64,000 bases of DNA from Histomonas meleagridis (GCA_020186115.1 WSYJ01000151.1:479533-543532); one strand, 5' to 3'. Shown: positions 27,936 to 37,520, counted from the stretch's first letter. Notes: a model not told the origin generated them from the sequence alone. Numbers and translations are program-made.

Positions 27936-30836
27936 TTATCCCTCCATCAGAAGCCTCAGCTTCATGTTCATCTCCAATATCAATGCCTTCGCCAGTTCGG
28001 GCGAAGTTGTTCTCAGTTCCACGAATATGCTTGTCAAGTCTATCTTCAATATGCATATTACGTCGTCGCCCAAAGTGTTTTTGCTATACAAAGTTCTTGT
28101 TTGTGGGTCGTTATTGTTCTTTATGATTGTACTCCTTAACACGTTCAATGCCAATTGTAATACATCGTTTGGCTTTTGTTGTGTTATTGGCTTCAGCTTC
28201 TCTACGCACGTTGTCACTTCCAATGCTTTGTCCAAGTCCTCGTTGTTACCAGGCAACAAGAAGAACGAAGGGAATATACGCAAATTCGCTTCAAGTGTTT
28301 CAGCGCCAGAGTCTGTTGGCACGAACAATATTTTAATCTTTTGTGGGATATTAATTGTTGTGAATTCGATTTCTATTTTATGTAATGCTATTTCGCCAGG
28401 ATTAATAGTTTTATTATATGACGGCAAAGAGATTGGTCGAATGTTATTATTAATTGTTTGTAATGAGATATCAATAGCAGTAAGTAATGAATTCGATTGA
28501 TTTTGTATCGATAAATCAATGGTTAATATGTTCGGCTTTTCAGTAGTACAATAAAACTCAGTCGCGTTAATTAACATCGATGAGTTTTCACCAATTTGTT
28601 GTATACGTGAATGTGGTTTTGGTCCAACAATTACATTTTGTTGTGGTTTGTTTTGTTGTGGCTTAACTTTAGCTTTAGTTTCCGTTGATTTCTTATTATG
28701 ATGTTTACGTTTTCCATGTTTGTTATTACTATTATTAATACGAATTTGTTGTTGCTTCAATAATTCACTTTGATCATATGGCATTGGACGTGGTAATGCT
28801 TTCGCTTCTTCTTCTGCAATGATTTCAGTTAAGTCGACATTTGCTAAATCATTCGATAAGACCGCAGGCCGTGATTTAGGCTTCTGGACAATATTTGTGT
28901 CAATCTTCTTTTCGTTCTTAGATTTAAGGATAACTGGTTTATGCGCATTAAGGTTTTGTGTTCGAATCTTATGTTGTTTCTTACGGACAACATTTTTACT
29001 TCCTGGAGAATCTGTTAATTCGGTATCTTCGACTAATGTATTTAATTCATCAATAGCGTTCTCTTCATCTTCTTCTTTAAAGAGTTCAATTGGTTCATCA
29101 AGTTCTGAAGGTCGTTCAATAGGTTCGAAATCTTCTGTAGCTTCTTTTAAGATGACATCTTTAAATTGTTGTGATATTTCATCATTTGATTTGATGATAT
29201 TAAGAAGTGACTTAATTAAACTAGTGATATCTTGTACCTCTGGATATGTCGATGTCTCGAATATACCTAATCGTTGTTCGAACATTTTCAATAATTTGTT
29301 CTTTTCTTCTTCATTCTTCGCCTTTAAATATAATGTAAATGCTGTACTAATACATGATTCTTGTACTCGTTCATCACAATTCGCTATAATCGGCTGTAAA
29401 ATATGTTCGAATTGTTTCGAATCTTCCGAATATTCAGCAATGATATGTGACGCAATTAATAATAATTGTGTAGCATCTTTAAACTCAATGTTCTCGAAAA
29501 GACCACCCATTTCAATTACAAGTCGTTTCCGCATATCTGGAACACGTAACGCTAAATCCATTAATTGTTCTGAGACAACATCATAACATGAAAATCCGCC
29601 TTCGCTAATGAAGTCCATTAAGATACTGATATACCAATCAAAGTCAGTAACTAATGCGTAATCATCTTTACTACAAATGGTGATGATTTTAGTGAAAAGT
29701 TGATCTTTAAAATTAATTGATTTCGATTCTTTGAAATAATCAAAGATTTTAGCAACAATACCATCAACTGTTTTAGCATTCGCTAACGCTGCTAATAGAT
29801 CTAATGATAAAAGTCGTGTAGCTTCATCACTTGAGTCTAAACATTTGGTAATTAAGTCTTTGTTTTGTGCAACAAGTTTAGGTTGGATTTGGATAAGTTT
29901 AATGAATAATGACAAGCATAAATAACGTAAGTTGTTGTCTTCGTGCTCTAAAAATGCTTGCATACGTTGTGTGGCATAAACTAATAATATCGGATTTGTG
30001 ATTGGAATGTCAATAATTGTTCGAACGCACTCAAATAAAACAGTGATGGATGATGTGGTCTCTAATATGGTAGTAAATGGACTGATTAACTTCTTGGGTA
30101 AGCGTGGCTCAACTGCTGATAACATTCGTAAGAGATGGATAAGTCGTAAAGAAACCCAATTAGATGAAGAGGACTCAAGCATCTTATGGAATTTGGGTAT
30201 AAGGCCGACAAAATTTTGGACATTATGTGCACATAATTCACACATAACAGATAACGCAGCAAAAACAACAGAATTATCCCCGTCGTCTAAACGCGATTTG
30301 AGTGTGGTAAACCCTGGTCGTAATGCTTCTGGATACTTGAGACAAATATGATAAAATGTCATGATGGCTTTTTGACGTACAATAGGTTTGGCTGCTGACA
30401 TAAGGGCAATGACATCATGCGCAATGGTTTGTGATAATTGTAACGATAAATACGGTGGAAGTGATGTTAAGACAATTGAGGACATAAGAGGTTGAATTGA
30501 TGTAAGATCTCGCTTGATTCTGTTAGTGGCCATGAGAACTGCATCTGATGTGGAATTCCACATTTGTGCTGCAGCTGTATAGGCAATTCTTTTAGCAGAA
30601 AAAGAATCTAACGACATAACTTCTAACACACAGAAATCAGCCCAGGTAGTATCAAATCCTCGAAGATTAAGGAAAATGACTTGTTGTACAATATCAATTT
30701 TGTTTTCAGGTTTTCCTGTCTTCATTTCTTCTTGCATCTTCTCAACAAGATCACCTACAAACTTTGCTTCTTCGTTCTTTGCTCGTGCAGTAAGATAGCC
30801 CTTAATTACATCCTCTAGTGTCCGAGAGGTAAACAT
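27936..30836 (-). CDS. AP-3 complex subunit delta (delta-adaptin)
   Basis: This is the 966-aa large subunit of the AP-3 vesicle adaptor, which sorts cargo from Golgi or endosomes to lysosome-like organelles. The N-terminal trunk (about 1-570) is a HEAT/armadillo solenoid with delta-type signatures: AKRIAYTAAAQMWNSTSDAV, TNRIKRDLTS, AAKPIVRQKAIM, YPEALRPGFTTLKSRL, and SSNWVSLRLIHLLRMLS followed by EPRLPKKLISP. A charged, low-complexity hinge (about 580-760) with basic clusters follows, then a beta-rich C-terminal region. The delta pattern is stronger than beta or gamma types. No breaks are seen. A doubled ACGGTT motif lies 8-20 bp before the ATG. Confidence 0.85.
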   Translation of the reverse strand: MFTSRTLEDVIKGYLTARAKNEEAKFVGDLVEKMQEEMKTGKPENKIDIVQQVIFLNLRGFDTTWADFCVLEVMSLDSFSAKRIAYTAAAQMWNSTSDAVLMATNRIKRDLTSIQPLMSSIVLTSLPPYLSLQLSQTIAHDVIALMSAAKPIVRQKAIMTFYHICLKYPEALRPGFTTLKSRLDDGDNSVVFAALSVMCELCAHNVQNFVGLIPKFHKMLESSSSNWVSLRLIHLLRMLSAVEPRLPKKLISPFTTILETTSSITVLFECVRTIIDIPITNPILLVYATQRMQAFLEHEDNNLRYLCLSLFIKLIQIQPKLVAQNKDLITKCLDSSDEATRLLSLDLLAALANAKTVDGIVAKIFDYFKESKSINFKDQLFTKIITICSKDDYALVTDFDWYISILMDFISEGGFSCYDVVSEQLMDLALRVPDMRKRLVIEMGGLFENIEFKDATQLLLIASHIIAEYSEDSKQFEHILQPIIANCDERVQESCISTAFTLYLKAKNEEEKNKLLKMFEQRLGIFETSTYPEVQDITSLIKSLLNIIKSNDEISQQFKDVILKEATEDFEPIERPSELDEPIELFKEEDEENAIDELNTLVEDTELTDSPGSKNVVRKKQHKIRTQNLNAHKPVILKSKNEKKIDTNIVQKPKSRPAVLSNDLANVDLTEIIAEEEAKALPRPMPYDQSELLKQQQIRINNSNNKHGKRKHHNKKSTETKAKVKPQQNKPQQNVIVGPKPHSRIQQIGENSSMLINATEFYCTTEKPNILTIDLSIQNQSNSLLTAIDISLQTINNNIRPISLPSYNKTINPGEIALHKIEIEFTTINIPQKIKILFVPTDSGAETLEANLRIFPSFFLLPGNNEDLDKALEVTTCVEKLKPITQQKPNDVLQLALNVLRSTIIKNNNDPQTRTLYSKNTLGDDVICILKIDLTSIFVELRTTSPELAKALILEMNMKLRLLMEG

Positions 30837-30843
30837 TGGTGTG

Positions 30844-30856
30844 ACGGTTACGGTTA
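30844..30856 (-). promoter_or_regulatory. Double ACGGTTACGGTTA motif upstream of AP-3 delta
   Basis: Two direct copies of ACGGTTA-type sequence on the plus strand (TAACCGT twice on the gene strand) start 8 bp from the ATG at 30836 and lie between this gene and a divergent saposin gene at 30928. They could serve both. Confidence 0.5.
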
Positions 30857-30927
30857 TTACCTGACATCGTTTGAGTCGATTGTAAAGTAAAGAAATTTAT
30901 TGTAAAAAAAACGTTAAATTAAAAATA

Positions 30928-31452
30928 ATGATTTTTTTTCTCTTTTCAAATACATTATGTTGGAGTTTTGCAACATATGATGAAATGGAATCAAAGTGTT
31001 CATTATGTACTCGTATTTTAAATCATAAAACAGATAAGCTAATTTTAAATCCAATTAATGGAAGCGAATGTATGAAAAATTCATCAAATAAAATTTGTCA
31101 ATTTATTAAAGACATTTCGGAAACAATAAATAAAACACAAAATGATTCAGTGAAAATAAACTATTGTCAAAGAATTTTTGCATGTCCACCAAAAGTTCCA
31201 GATGATTTTACTGGTGTTCGTTGTGAGACTTGCATTGGAATTGCTGATTATCTTTTTCATCATCAAAAATCAGTTAGAAAAAAAGCATTTTTTAGTTATT
31301 GTACTACACATCATGTTTCAACATTATCATTTTGTGGTGATATTATAGAAGAAGGATTGGATGATTTTTTGGATGATATGGAAGAAATTTCTGATGCTGT
31401 TCAATTTTGTCATTCCTCTCATTTTTGCAGAACAACAAAATCTGATCTGTAA
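30928..31452 (+). CDS. Secreted saposin-like protein, 174 aa
   Basis: The protein begins with a hydrophobic signal peptide (MIFFLFSNTLCWSFA). It then has two Cys-rich units: residues 20-90 (SKCSLCTRILNH, NKICQFIKDISE, NYCQRIFAC) and 95-170 (VRCETCIGIADY, FSYCTTHHVSTLSFCGDI, AVQFCHSSHFC). The first unit has the saposin B C-xx-C, C and C-x4-C spacing; the second is more diverged. It is divergent from AP-3 delta with only 91 bp between starts. It is the third saposin-type gene within about 11 kb, the other two being on the minus strand, so the window holds a small scattered cluster of the family. Membrane lipid interaction is inferred from the family. Confidence 0.65.
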   Translation: MIFFLFSNTLCWSFATYDEMESKCSLCTRILNHKTDKLILNPINGSECMKNSSNKICQFIKDISETINKTQNDSVKINYCQRIFACPPKVPDDFTGVRCETCIGIADYLFHHQKSVRKKAFFSYCTTHHVSTLSFCGDIIEEGLDDFLDDMEEISDAVQFCHSSHFCRTTKSDL

Positions 31453-31830
31453 GATAAAATAAAGTTATTATAATGTATATGTAGATAAAATAAATAATAA
31501 ATAAAAATTATTAAGAACTTCATATGGTAAAAAAATGATCTAATGTTGAAAACTAAATTTTTGAATGTATTCATATTTTGGCTTAATTAAAGTTAGATTT
31601 GATGATTGGCAATTATTGCTCACCAGAAAATAATGGAAAATAATATATTTATTAATTTCATAAGGAAATATTTTTATTTGAAAGGAGAAAAATAAAGAAT
31701 TTAAAAAAGGAACGTTAATGATATTTCTTAACTTTACTTCGTAAATTTTAAATGTGTAATTGGTCAAAACTCTTGTTGAATTCAATTGGTTTTGAATTTT
31801 TTTAAAGGTTTACTTTTTCAATACCCCAAA
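31453..31830. other. Intergenic, no gene seen
   Basis: AT-rich. An AAAGGTTTACTTTT segment about 20-40 bp before the ATG at 31831 may be promoter-related. Nothing else is recognised. Confidence 0.45.
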
Positions 31831-32418
31831 ATGGAAGGAAACAAAAACAGTAAAAGAAACTATATCAGAAGAAAGAAATATTTGAATGATTGCATAACCC
31901 AAGTCAAAGCAACTTTAGAACTCGTAAACATAGCACGTGGCGAAAAAGTTAATATTGCCGAAAATCAGAAGTTAGCTTTAGCACATGCACAAGCAATAGA
32001 GGCTGTTTGTTGGTCTCCTCATTCACGCCTTTCTGCAGATGGTTATCAAAAACTTATGAATGCTAAAACGAACGAATTGTGTAGAACAATAATCAAAAAA
32101 TCACTTCCTGTCGACTTAACACAGCTGCATAAAATAGTGCCTATTATTCCTGAGAGGCCACAGACGCCTCAACCTTCTCTTCCTGTTCCCATTATTGTTC
32201 CTCAATCTGCACCTGTTATCCATTCGATGGACTCATTATTTCAAACGCAAGAAGATGACAAGGACTCTTTCCATTTTGTAGCGAGTTTTGAAAACGGAAA
32301 TGATGGATTTGGTGATTTTGATGAATCACCGTTTTTATCTATGGACGATAATAACACCTTCCTCGATTCATCAAACCAATTTGATTCGAGCATTAACGAA
32401 GATATTTTCTCCATATAA
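31831..32418 (+). CDS. Unidentified protein: helical N-terminal domain, acidic disordered C-terminus
   Basis: This 195-aa protein starts at the ATG at 31831 (the frame extends upstream only through a TTG). Residues 1-85 form a basic, helical domain (RRKKYLNDCITQVKATLELV, EAVCWSPHSRLSADGYQKLM, ELCRTIIKKSLP). Residues 100-130 are Pro-rich, and the C-terminal third is acidic with Phe/Asp/Asn clusters (GFGDFDESPFLSMDD), the composition of a transcription activation domain. A small nuclear cofactor is plausible. I do not recognise the family. Confidence 0.55.
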   Translation: MEGNKNSKRNYIRRKKYLNDCITQVKATLELVNIARGEKVNIAENQKLALAHAQAIEAVCWSPHSRLSADGYQKLMNAKTNELCRTIIKKSLPVDLTQLHKIVPIIPERPQTPQPSLPVPIIVPQSAPVIHSMDSLFQTQEDDKDSFHFVASFENGNDGFGDFDESPFLSMDDNNTFLDSSNQFDSSINEDIFSI

Positions 32419-32869
32419 GCCGAACATTTATGAATTTGCTGTGGATAATTTTTAATAAATACGATTATTGTGGCTTTACATAAATTTGTAATAAGCATTG
32501 AAAGCAATAAGAATGGATTATTGTTAGAATGAAAAAGATTTTAGTCTTTTATATCTGATTTGTTTCTTCATTTTTTGTTTTTTAAGAAAACGAAGCTTCA
32601 CTAAACTTTTTTTAGATATTATAACAAAAATTCGTCCATAAAAATTTTCATATCATTACGATTTGTAAAAATTAACTTAAGTTCTTAATGCCAATACAAC
32701 ACTCATGGAATCTTAAAATGACAAAAATTTAAATAAAACAAAATACCACCCATCTAACTAATAAAATTTCTTTGTTTTTTCCCACATTGTTTAAATCAAA
32801 AATAATTTCAAAAAGTAGTTTTTACGATCAATTTCCCTTCAATTTTAAGCAATTCCCCTCATTAAGCAA
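32419..32869. other. Intergenic, no gene seen
   Basis: AT-rich region upstream of the second DUF3447-ankyrin gene. A frame overlapping the start of that gene on the same strand is a shadow. Nothing else is seen. Confidence 0.45.
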
Positions 32870-34075
32870 ATGGAAAGAAAAAGTTATACTTCTTCCCAAG
32901 TTAAAAATTGTTTTCAAAGGCTTTCACAGCTTGAAAAAATTATATTTGAAATTTCGAACACTAGTCTTGAAGATTCTGTACAAACAGTATTTGATTTGCT
33001 TGAATCTGATTATCCATATTCTTCCAATCTCCTTATATGCAAGTTTATTTATGCATCTTTTGTTTCACAAAAAAGATTTTTAAATCGCTATTTTCGTTTT
33101 ATGAAGCTAATTGATATAAAAGTAAATAAAAAAATCTTTTCTTTATTTGCAAATTTTCTTGATAGGGAGAATTCACAAGAAGCATTTTATATTCTTGAAA
33201 TACTAAATGAAAAAAAATTAATTGAACCATATTATGTTGAAAGAAATGCCTCTTTATTTTTTGTTCATCATATGTCGCTTCGAGAAATTAAAAATGCAAT
33301 TGAATTCAATCGCTCCATGTTTTGTACACGATTCAAAGAAAATATTGAAGAACTTTCAAAGAATGATTGGGAACTTCATAAAAAATATGTTAAAGAAGGA
33401 CATAATCCAAATGAAATTGCAAAAATTATTCGAAATGACAAAATAGAGAAACTTCAAGAAATATCATCACAAACGAATTTTGATTTTAATCAAACAATTG
33501 AACCATCACTTTATGAAAGATGTTCATTTATTAATCAAAGAAAAGTTACATTAATTGATTATGCAGCATTTTTTTCATCAGTAAAATGTTTTAAATATTT
33601 ACTTATGAATGGTTGTAATATCGAAGATACATTAAAATATGCAATTGCAGGTGGAAATTTAGAGATAATTCATTTATGTGAACAAAATCATTCATCATAT
33701 AAAGGTGCATATGAAGCAGCAATTGAATTTCATCGAAATGATATCGTCAAATATTATTATGATAATAAAATTATTGAAATTAATGACTTAAAAGAATTAG
33801 GGATTGAATGTATATATTATCATAATTATATAATTTTTTCATTTCTTATTGACGAGGGAATGAAAATAACCAATTTTAATATGGAGTTAAGCGGAATTAG
33901 TAATATTTTCCTTATTGAGCTGTTTTATGATGAAAAACAAATACAAAAAGATTCGTTGATTTCTTTCTCTGATAAAGGAAATATTGAACTTGTTGAATAT
34001 CTTCTTCACAAAGGATTTGATGTTAATGCTAAAAATATTTATAGATTTTATTTGTACTTTATTCCAATCATTTGA
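32870..34075 (+). CDS. DUF3447-ankyrin protein, N-terminal uninterrupted part (locus 2)
   Basis: Paralogue of the gene at 8563. The N-terminal 150 residues are diverged (MERKSYTSSQVKNCFQ start), but from EELSKNDWELHKKYVKEGHN the DUF3447-type module is almost identical at both DNA and protein level. The ankyrin consensus ends with GFDVNAKN (34034-34036). The last residues before the apparent stop at 34075 (IYRFYLYFIPII) are spacer translation. Coding potential resumes at 34117 in the array. The ATG at 32870 begins the frame. As at locus 1, the true 3' end is probably further downstream. Confidence 0.75.
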   Translation: MERKSYTSSQVKNCFQRLSQLEKIIFEISNTSLEDSVQTVFDLLESDYPYSSNLLICKFIYASFVSQKRFLNRYFRFMKLIDIKVNKKIFSLFANFLDRENSQEAFYILEILNEKKLIEPYYVERNASLFFVHHMSLREIKNAIEFNRSMFCTRFKENIEELSKNDWELHKKYVKEGHNPNEIAKIIRNDKIEKLQEISSQTNFDFNQTIEPSLYERCSFINQRKVTLIDYAAFFSSVKCFKYLLMNGCNIEDTLKYAIAGGNLEIIHLCEQNHSSYKGAYEAAIEFHRNDIVKYYYDNKIIEINDLKELGIECIYYHNYIIFSFLIDEGMKITNFNMELSGISNIFLIELFYDEKQIQKDSLISFSDKGNIELVEYLLHKGFDVNAKNIYRFYLYFIPII

Positions 34076-35047
34076 ATTTTCAATCTAAAAAATAGAATTT
34101 AATTAAATTATTTGAAACAGCACTTTTAAAAGCATCCAAAAATAATAACACTGAAATTATTCGTTTGCTTCTTGATCAAAAAGAAATTAATGTCAACATT
34201 AAAGATGTAAAATTAAGTGATTTCGAGTTTACTTCTTTAATGGTATGTTTTAAAAATGAATATGGAATTTATTATAATTATTTAGAACAGCACTCATCAA
34301 CACTATTGAGTACAATCAGATTGAAATAGTTAAATTACTTCTTAATAAAGGAATTAATGTCAATGCGAAAAATGTTTTTTTATTTTGTTTAAAATTTATT
34401 ATAATTATATGTTAATACTTAGCAATAATATTTGGAAATTATTTAAATTATTTAAAACAGCACTTATGACTGCATGTGAAAAAGGTTACACAGAAATAGT
34501 TAAATTGCTTCTTAAACAAGAAGGTATTAATATTAATGCTACAAATGTTTATTTGCTTAATCTGAATTTTGTTTTAAGATTTTGATATTTCAAAATATTA
34601 CTTGGAATATATATTTTTTATTTCAAACATCGCTTATGATTGCATCTTATTTTAATCATATAGAAATTGTTCAATTGCTTCTTAAACAAAACGGAATCAG
34701 AATCAATACGAAAGACGTTTAATTGTTTTGTTTGAATTTTATAACTATGTTTTAAAATTCACGAATAAAATTTGGAAATTATCATAAAGATTTGATACAG
34801 CACTTATTTTAGCATCTAGAAAGGGTTGTTTAGGAATTGTAGAATTACTATTAGAGCAAGATAATATTGATTTTAAGACTAAAAATGTTATTTTATTTTG
34901 AAAAATATTTATATATTTAATTTTTTGTTTTTAAAAAATTTATGGAATTTATAATAGTTTTTTGAAGCAGCAATTTCAAATGCATTGCGAAATGGTCATA
35001 TTGAAATAATATTTTTGCTTTTGGAAGCTTATTTCTTTCCACGGTAA
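34037..35047 (+). repeat. 170-bp array: ankyrin blocks alternating with 80-nt spacers (locus 2)
   Basis: Six blocks start at 34117, 34287, 34457, 34627, 34797 and 34967: five exact steps of 170 bp, each 90 nt of open ankyrin sequence plus about 80 nt of spacer. The blocks read, for example, TALMTACEKGYTEIVKLLL-KQEGININATN and TSLMIASYFNHIEIVQLLL. The spacers align with those of locus 1 (RTTTATTTG-like start, TTTGGAAATTATTTAAATT-like end) but are more varied. The residue before the Thr varies as expected for ankyrin (E, R, K, Q, D), so this part is coding-like. The last block ends in a TAA at 35045-35047. An alternative reading joins it by a 58-nt GT-AG segment (35044-35101) to an open stretch ending at 35189. 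Confidence 0.8.
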
Positions 35048-35101
35048 TTTTTCATTTTAAAACTTATGTTTAATTTTCTTTTTGATCATTATGTTCATTA
35101 G

Positions 35102-35475
35102 CTTTACTCCATTAGAAATTTCGAAAGTACTTCAAAATCATGAATTAATTGTAAAGCTTCAAAAAATATCAAATAATAAGTTTCTTTAATCATATAATTA
35201 AAACATTATTATATGAAAGATATTTATTGATTAATATTGAAAATATTTCACTAACTGATTACTGTTCATTTCTTGGTTAGATTTCATTTATTAAATTTTT
35301 TTTAATAAAAAAAATTCGAAAATTAAAATACATCTAATATATTTAAATATGCAAGTGCTGATAGAAACTTAGAAATTATTTATTTATGTGAACAAAATAA
35401 TTCATCATTTACAGCATGCTGCTTTACATCGAAATGAAATTATTCATGATCTTTTTAAAAATAAAAATATACATT
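35102..35475 (+). pseudogene. Decayed DUF3447-module relic
   Basis: Translating in shifting frames recovers pieces that line up in order with the DUF3447 module of the neighbouring genes: TPLEISKVLQNHELIVKLQKI (compare NPNEIAKIIRNDEIEKLQEI; positions 35106-35168), then LYERYLLIN, a Thr-Asp-Tyr segment, and an IIYLCEQNNSSF-like stretch near 35380-35415. Several stops and frameshifts are present. It is a leftover of another family copy directly downstream of the locus 2 array. Confidence 0.55.
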
Positions 35476-35599
35476 ACAGTTTCAGGCAGAGATAAATACT
35501 TGTTAAGACTAGTTTAATAGGCTTTAAAAAGTAAAGATTGTGGTGAAAAAACAAATTAAATTTAGAAAACGATTATAAATATATCGAATTAAAATTAAT

Positions 35600-36250
35600 T
35601 TAGTGTTTTAATCCCCTTTGTTCAAGTAATGCCTTATAGGCTTCGGCCTTCTTTTGAGCTGCCTCTCTGCGAGCCTTCTTCTCCTTCAAGAACTTGGCCT
35701 TGCGTGCAAGACGACGTGGTGTGATCAAACGTTGGATCTTTGGTTGTGTGAATTTGCCTGGTTTAACTTCACGACGAAGAACGAGTTTGGTAACATCGGC
35801 TTTCTTGTCAGCACCAAAGATAGCCCTGATCCTTGTAGCACGCTTTGGACCATAACGACGTGGAACAACTTTATCAGTAAGTCCTTCGATTTCGGCATCT
35901 CCTTTCTTAAGAACAATGAGATGAAGAGCAGAGATTTCTGAGGAAATAACACAGCCACGAACTGTCTTTCTCTTGCGTTCTCCATCTTTGCGTGGGCGAT
36001 AGCATGAAGTACCAGCACGGAGAAGGAGACGAACACGACGTGGTGTAAGTACACCTTGTTTCATTGGGAAGCCTTGTTTGTCGAATCCACCACCAAGACG
36101 GAAAAGATATCCTGCGAATTGTTGACCAAGAATTGAACCATCGATATCCTGACCAAGACGATGATCGTAAAGACTGTTAAGAGCAACTGGATCTTCTACG
36201 TCAATGCATATTTGTGTTCCGTGATCTGGATAAGCTAATGTAAGCCTCAT
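35600..36250 (-). CDS. RPS6: 40S ribosomal protein eS6
   Basis: This 216-aa core component of the small ribosomal subunit carries eS6 signatures throughout: the N-terminal beta-barrel (DDVEDPVALN-like region), GSILGQQFAGYLFRLGGGFD, QGFPMKQGVLTPRRVRLLL, KDGERKRKTVRGCV, LPRR-type KVVPRRYGPKRATRIRAIF, and a C-terminal Arg/Lys helix. Animal and fungal eS6 end in a Ser-rich RRRRLSSLR-type tail phosphorylated by S6 kinases; this protein ends ALLEQRGLKH and lacks that tail. Codon choice is more G/C-rich than neighbours, as expected for a highly expressed gene. A TAACCGTTA motif lies 17 bp before the ATG. Confidence 0.95.
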   Translation of the reverse strand: MRLTLAYPDHGTQICIDVEDPVALNSLYDHRLGQDIDGSILGQQFAGYLFRLGGGFDKQGFPMKQGVLTPRRVRLLLRAGTSCYRPRKDGERKRKTVRGCVISSEISALHLIVLKKGDAEIEGLTDKVVPRRYGPKRATRIRAIFGADKKADVTKLVLRREVKPGKFTQPKIQRLITPRRLARKAKFLKEKKARREAAQKKAEAYKALLEQRGLKH

Positions 36251-36266
36251 GTAAAAGGAAGGACCA

Positions 36267-36275
36267 TAACCGTTA
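36267..36275 (-). promoter_or_regulatory. TAACGGTTA motif upstream of eS6
   Basis: Perfect palindrome-like TAACCGTTA 17-25 bp before the ATG of the ribosomal protein gene; the best match here to the recurrent motif. Confidence 0.5.
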
Positions 36276-36442
36276 AATTTAACTATCTTTGTTTCGGTTA
36301 TTTGACCAAAACGCGCTTCTGGCTTTATTGGCGGTTAGTAAAATTTCTGTACATTACTTGAAATATTTTGAATGTGTACTTGGTCTGATGCGGTTTGGTG
36401 TTAGTTGCTCTCAATTTTTGAGAGGGTGAAGTGGTTATTTGC

Positions 36443-37093
36443 ATGGAAAAAACCACAATCCAAGCACAAGCAAAAATATCAATGCAAAATTTGAATTCAC
36501 TACAATCTAATCGCAAAGTTGTTGTCATTGGTGATTCGGGTGTTGGGAAAACAACAGTTATCAAAAAACTTATGAGTGGCCAATTTATTGAACTTTTACC
36601 AACAGTTGGAGTCGAATACAATTTATATGAGGCTCGCATTAATCAAGGAATCATAAAACTTAATGTTTGGGACACAGCTGGCCAAGAAAAATATCAAGCT
36701 GTCGTTAAAGGATTTTTTCGGAATGCATTTGGTGCTATTTTAATGTATTCAATAGACAACAAGATATCATTTACTCGCACAAGTAAGTGGCTTGATGATT
36801 TCCGTCAACTTGCTCTTCCGGATGCTCCTGTTATTTTAGTCGGAAATAAGAATGATCTGGATGAATCAAGAGCTGTAACTGTTGAAGAAGGAGCAGCGTA
36901 TGCATGTAAACTTGGTATGGATTTTTTTGAAACATCAGCAAAAACAGGTGAAAACATTGAAGAAGTTTTCAGAAAATTAGCACAATTAATTGAAAATCAA
37001 ATCGAAACATATGAAGCATCACTAGAAACAGATCAAAATGAGGTTGAATTACAACCGAAAGACAAAAAGAGCTGTTGTAATCAACAACATTAA
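36443..37093 (+). CDS. Rab-family small GTPase
   Basis: This 216-aa Ras-superfamily GTPase is of Rab type and so likely a membrane-traffic switch. All guanine-nucleotide motifs are present: P-loop GDSGVGKT (30-37), effector region with Thr in LLPTVGVEYN, WDTAGQEKYQ, NKND and ETSAK. The C-terminal CC followed by four residues (SCCNQQH) fits double geranylgeranylation. An N-terminal extension of about 24 residues precedes the G-domain. The frame is open upstream to a GTG at 36431, but the ATG at 36443 is the first Met; a later Met at residue 14 is also possible. The subfamily cannot be fixed. Confidence 0.9.
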   Translation: MEKTTIQAQAKISMQNLNSLQSNRKVVVIGDSGVGKTTVIKKLMSGQFIELLPTVGVEYNLYEARINQGIIKLNVWDTAGQEKYQAVVKGFFRNAFGAILMYSIDNKISFTRTSKWLDDFRQLALPDAPVILVGNKNDLDESRAVTVEEGAAYACKLGMDFFETSAKTGENIEEVFRKLAQLIENQIETYEASLETDQNEVELQPKDKKSCCNQQH

Positions 37094-37520
37094 TATATAT
37101 CATGATAAATTTACCATTTTTTACAGCGAATCTTAAGATATAATTTTATTGTATCGCAGTTATTCGTTGATTCATATAATAAATAAAATAAATTTATACT
37201 TTCAGCAAAACATGAATTTGTAAAGTAATGAAAATATTTTCGTTTTTCATTGAATTTAATGAAAAAGTGGATTAATTGTAAGTTTTACTCAATAAGGTAG
37301 AAACTTTTTATTCATTACCTCTAAGGTCATACATTATAAGGGCTAAAAATGAGATAATAAAATTTTATTGTAAACCATTTTCATGTCCTTTAAATTTATC
37401 AGAATTGAAAATTTTAAAATGTTTATACCTGAGCAAGTACTTTATATTTTAGTACTAAAAGCATAAATTTATATGCAAAATAAAGAAATTGAGTTTTACT
37501 AACGAAATATATATTTTTGT
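37094..37520. other. Convergent intergenic region, no gene seen
   Basis: AT-rich 3' flanks of the Rab and MFS genes. No ORF or structure is recognised. Confidence 0.5.

Noticed and set aside
34243-34286. GTATGT ... TTTAG pair in one spacer as a canonical intron
   Set aside because: The phases of the two sides do not match the ankyrin frame, and the pair is absent from the other spacers.
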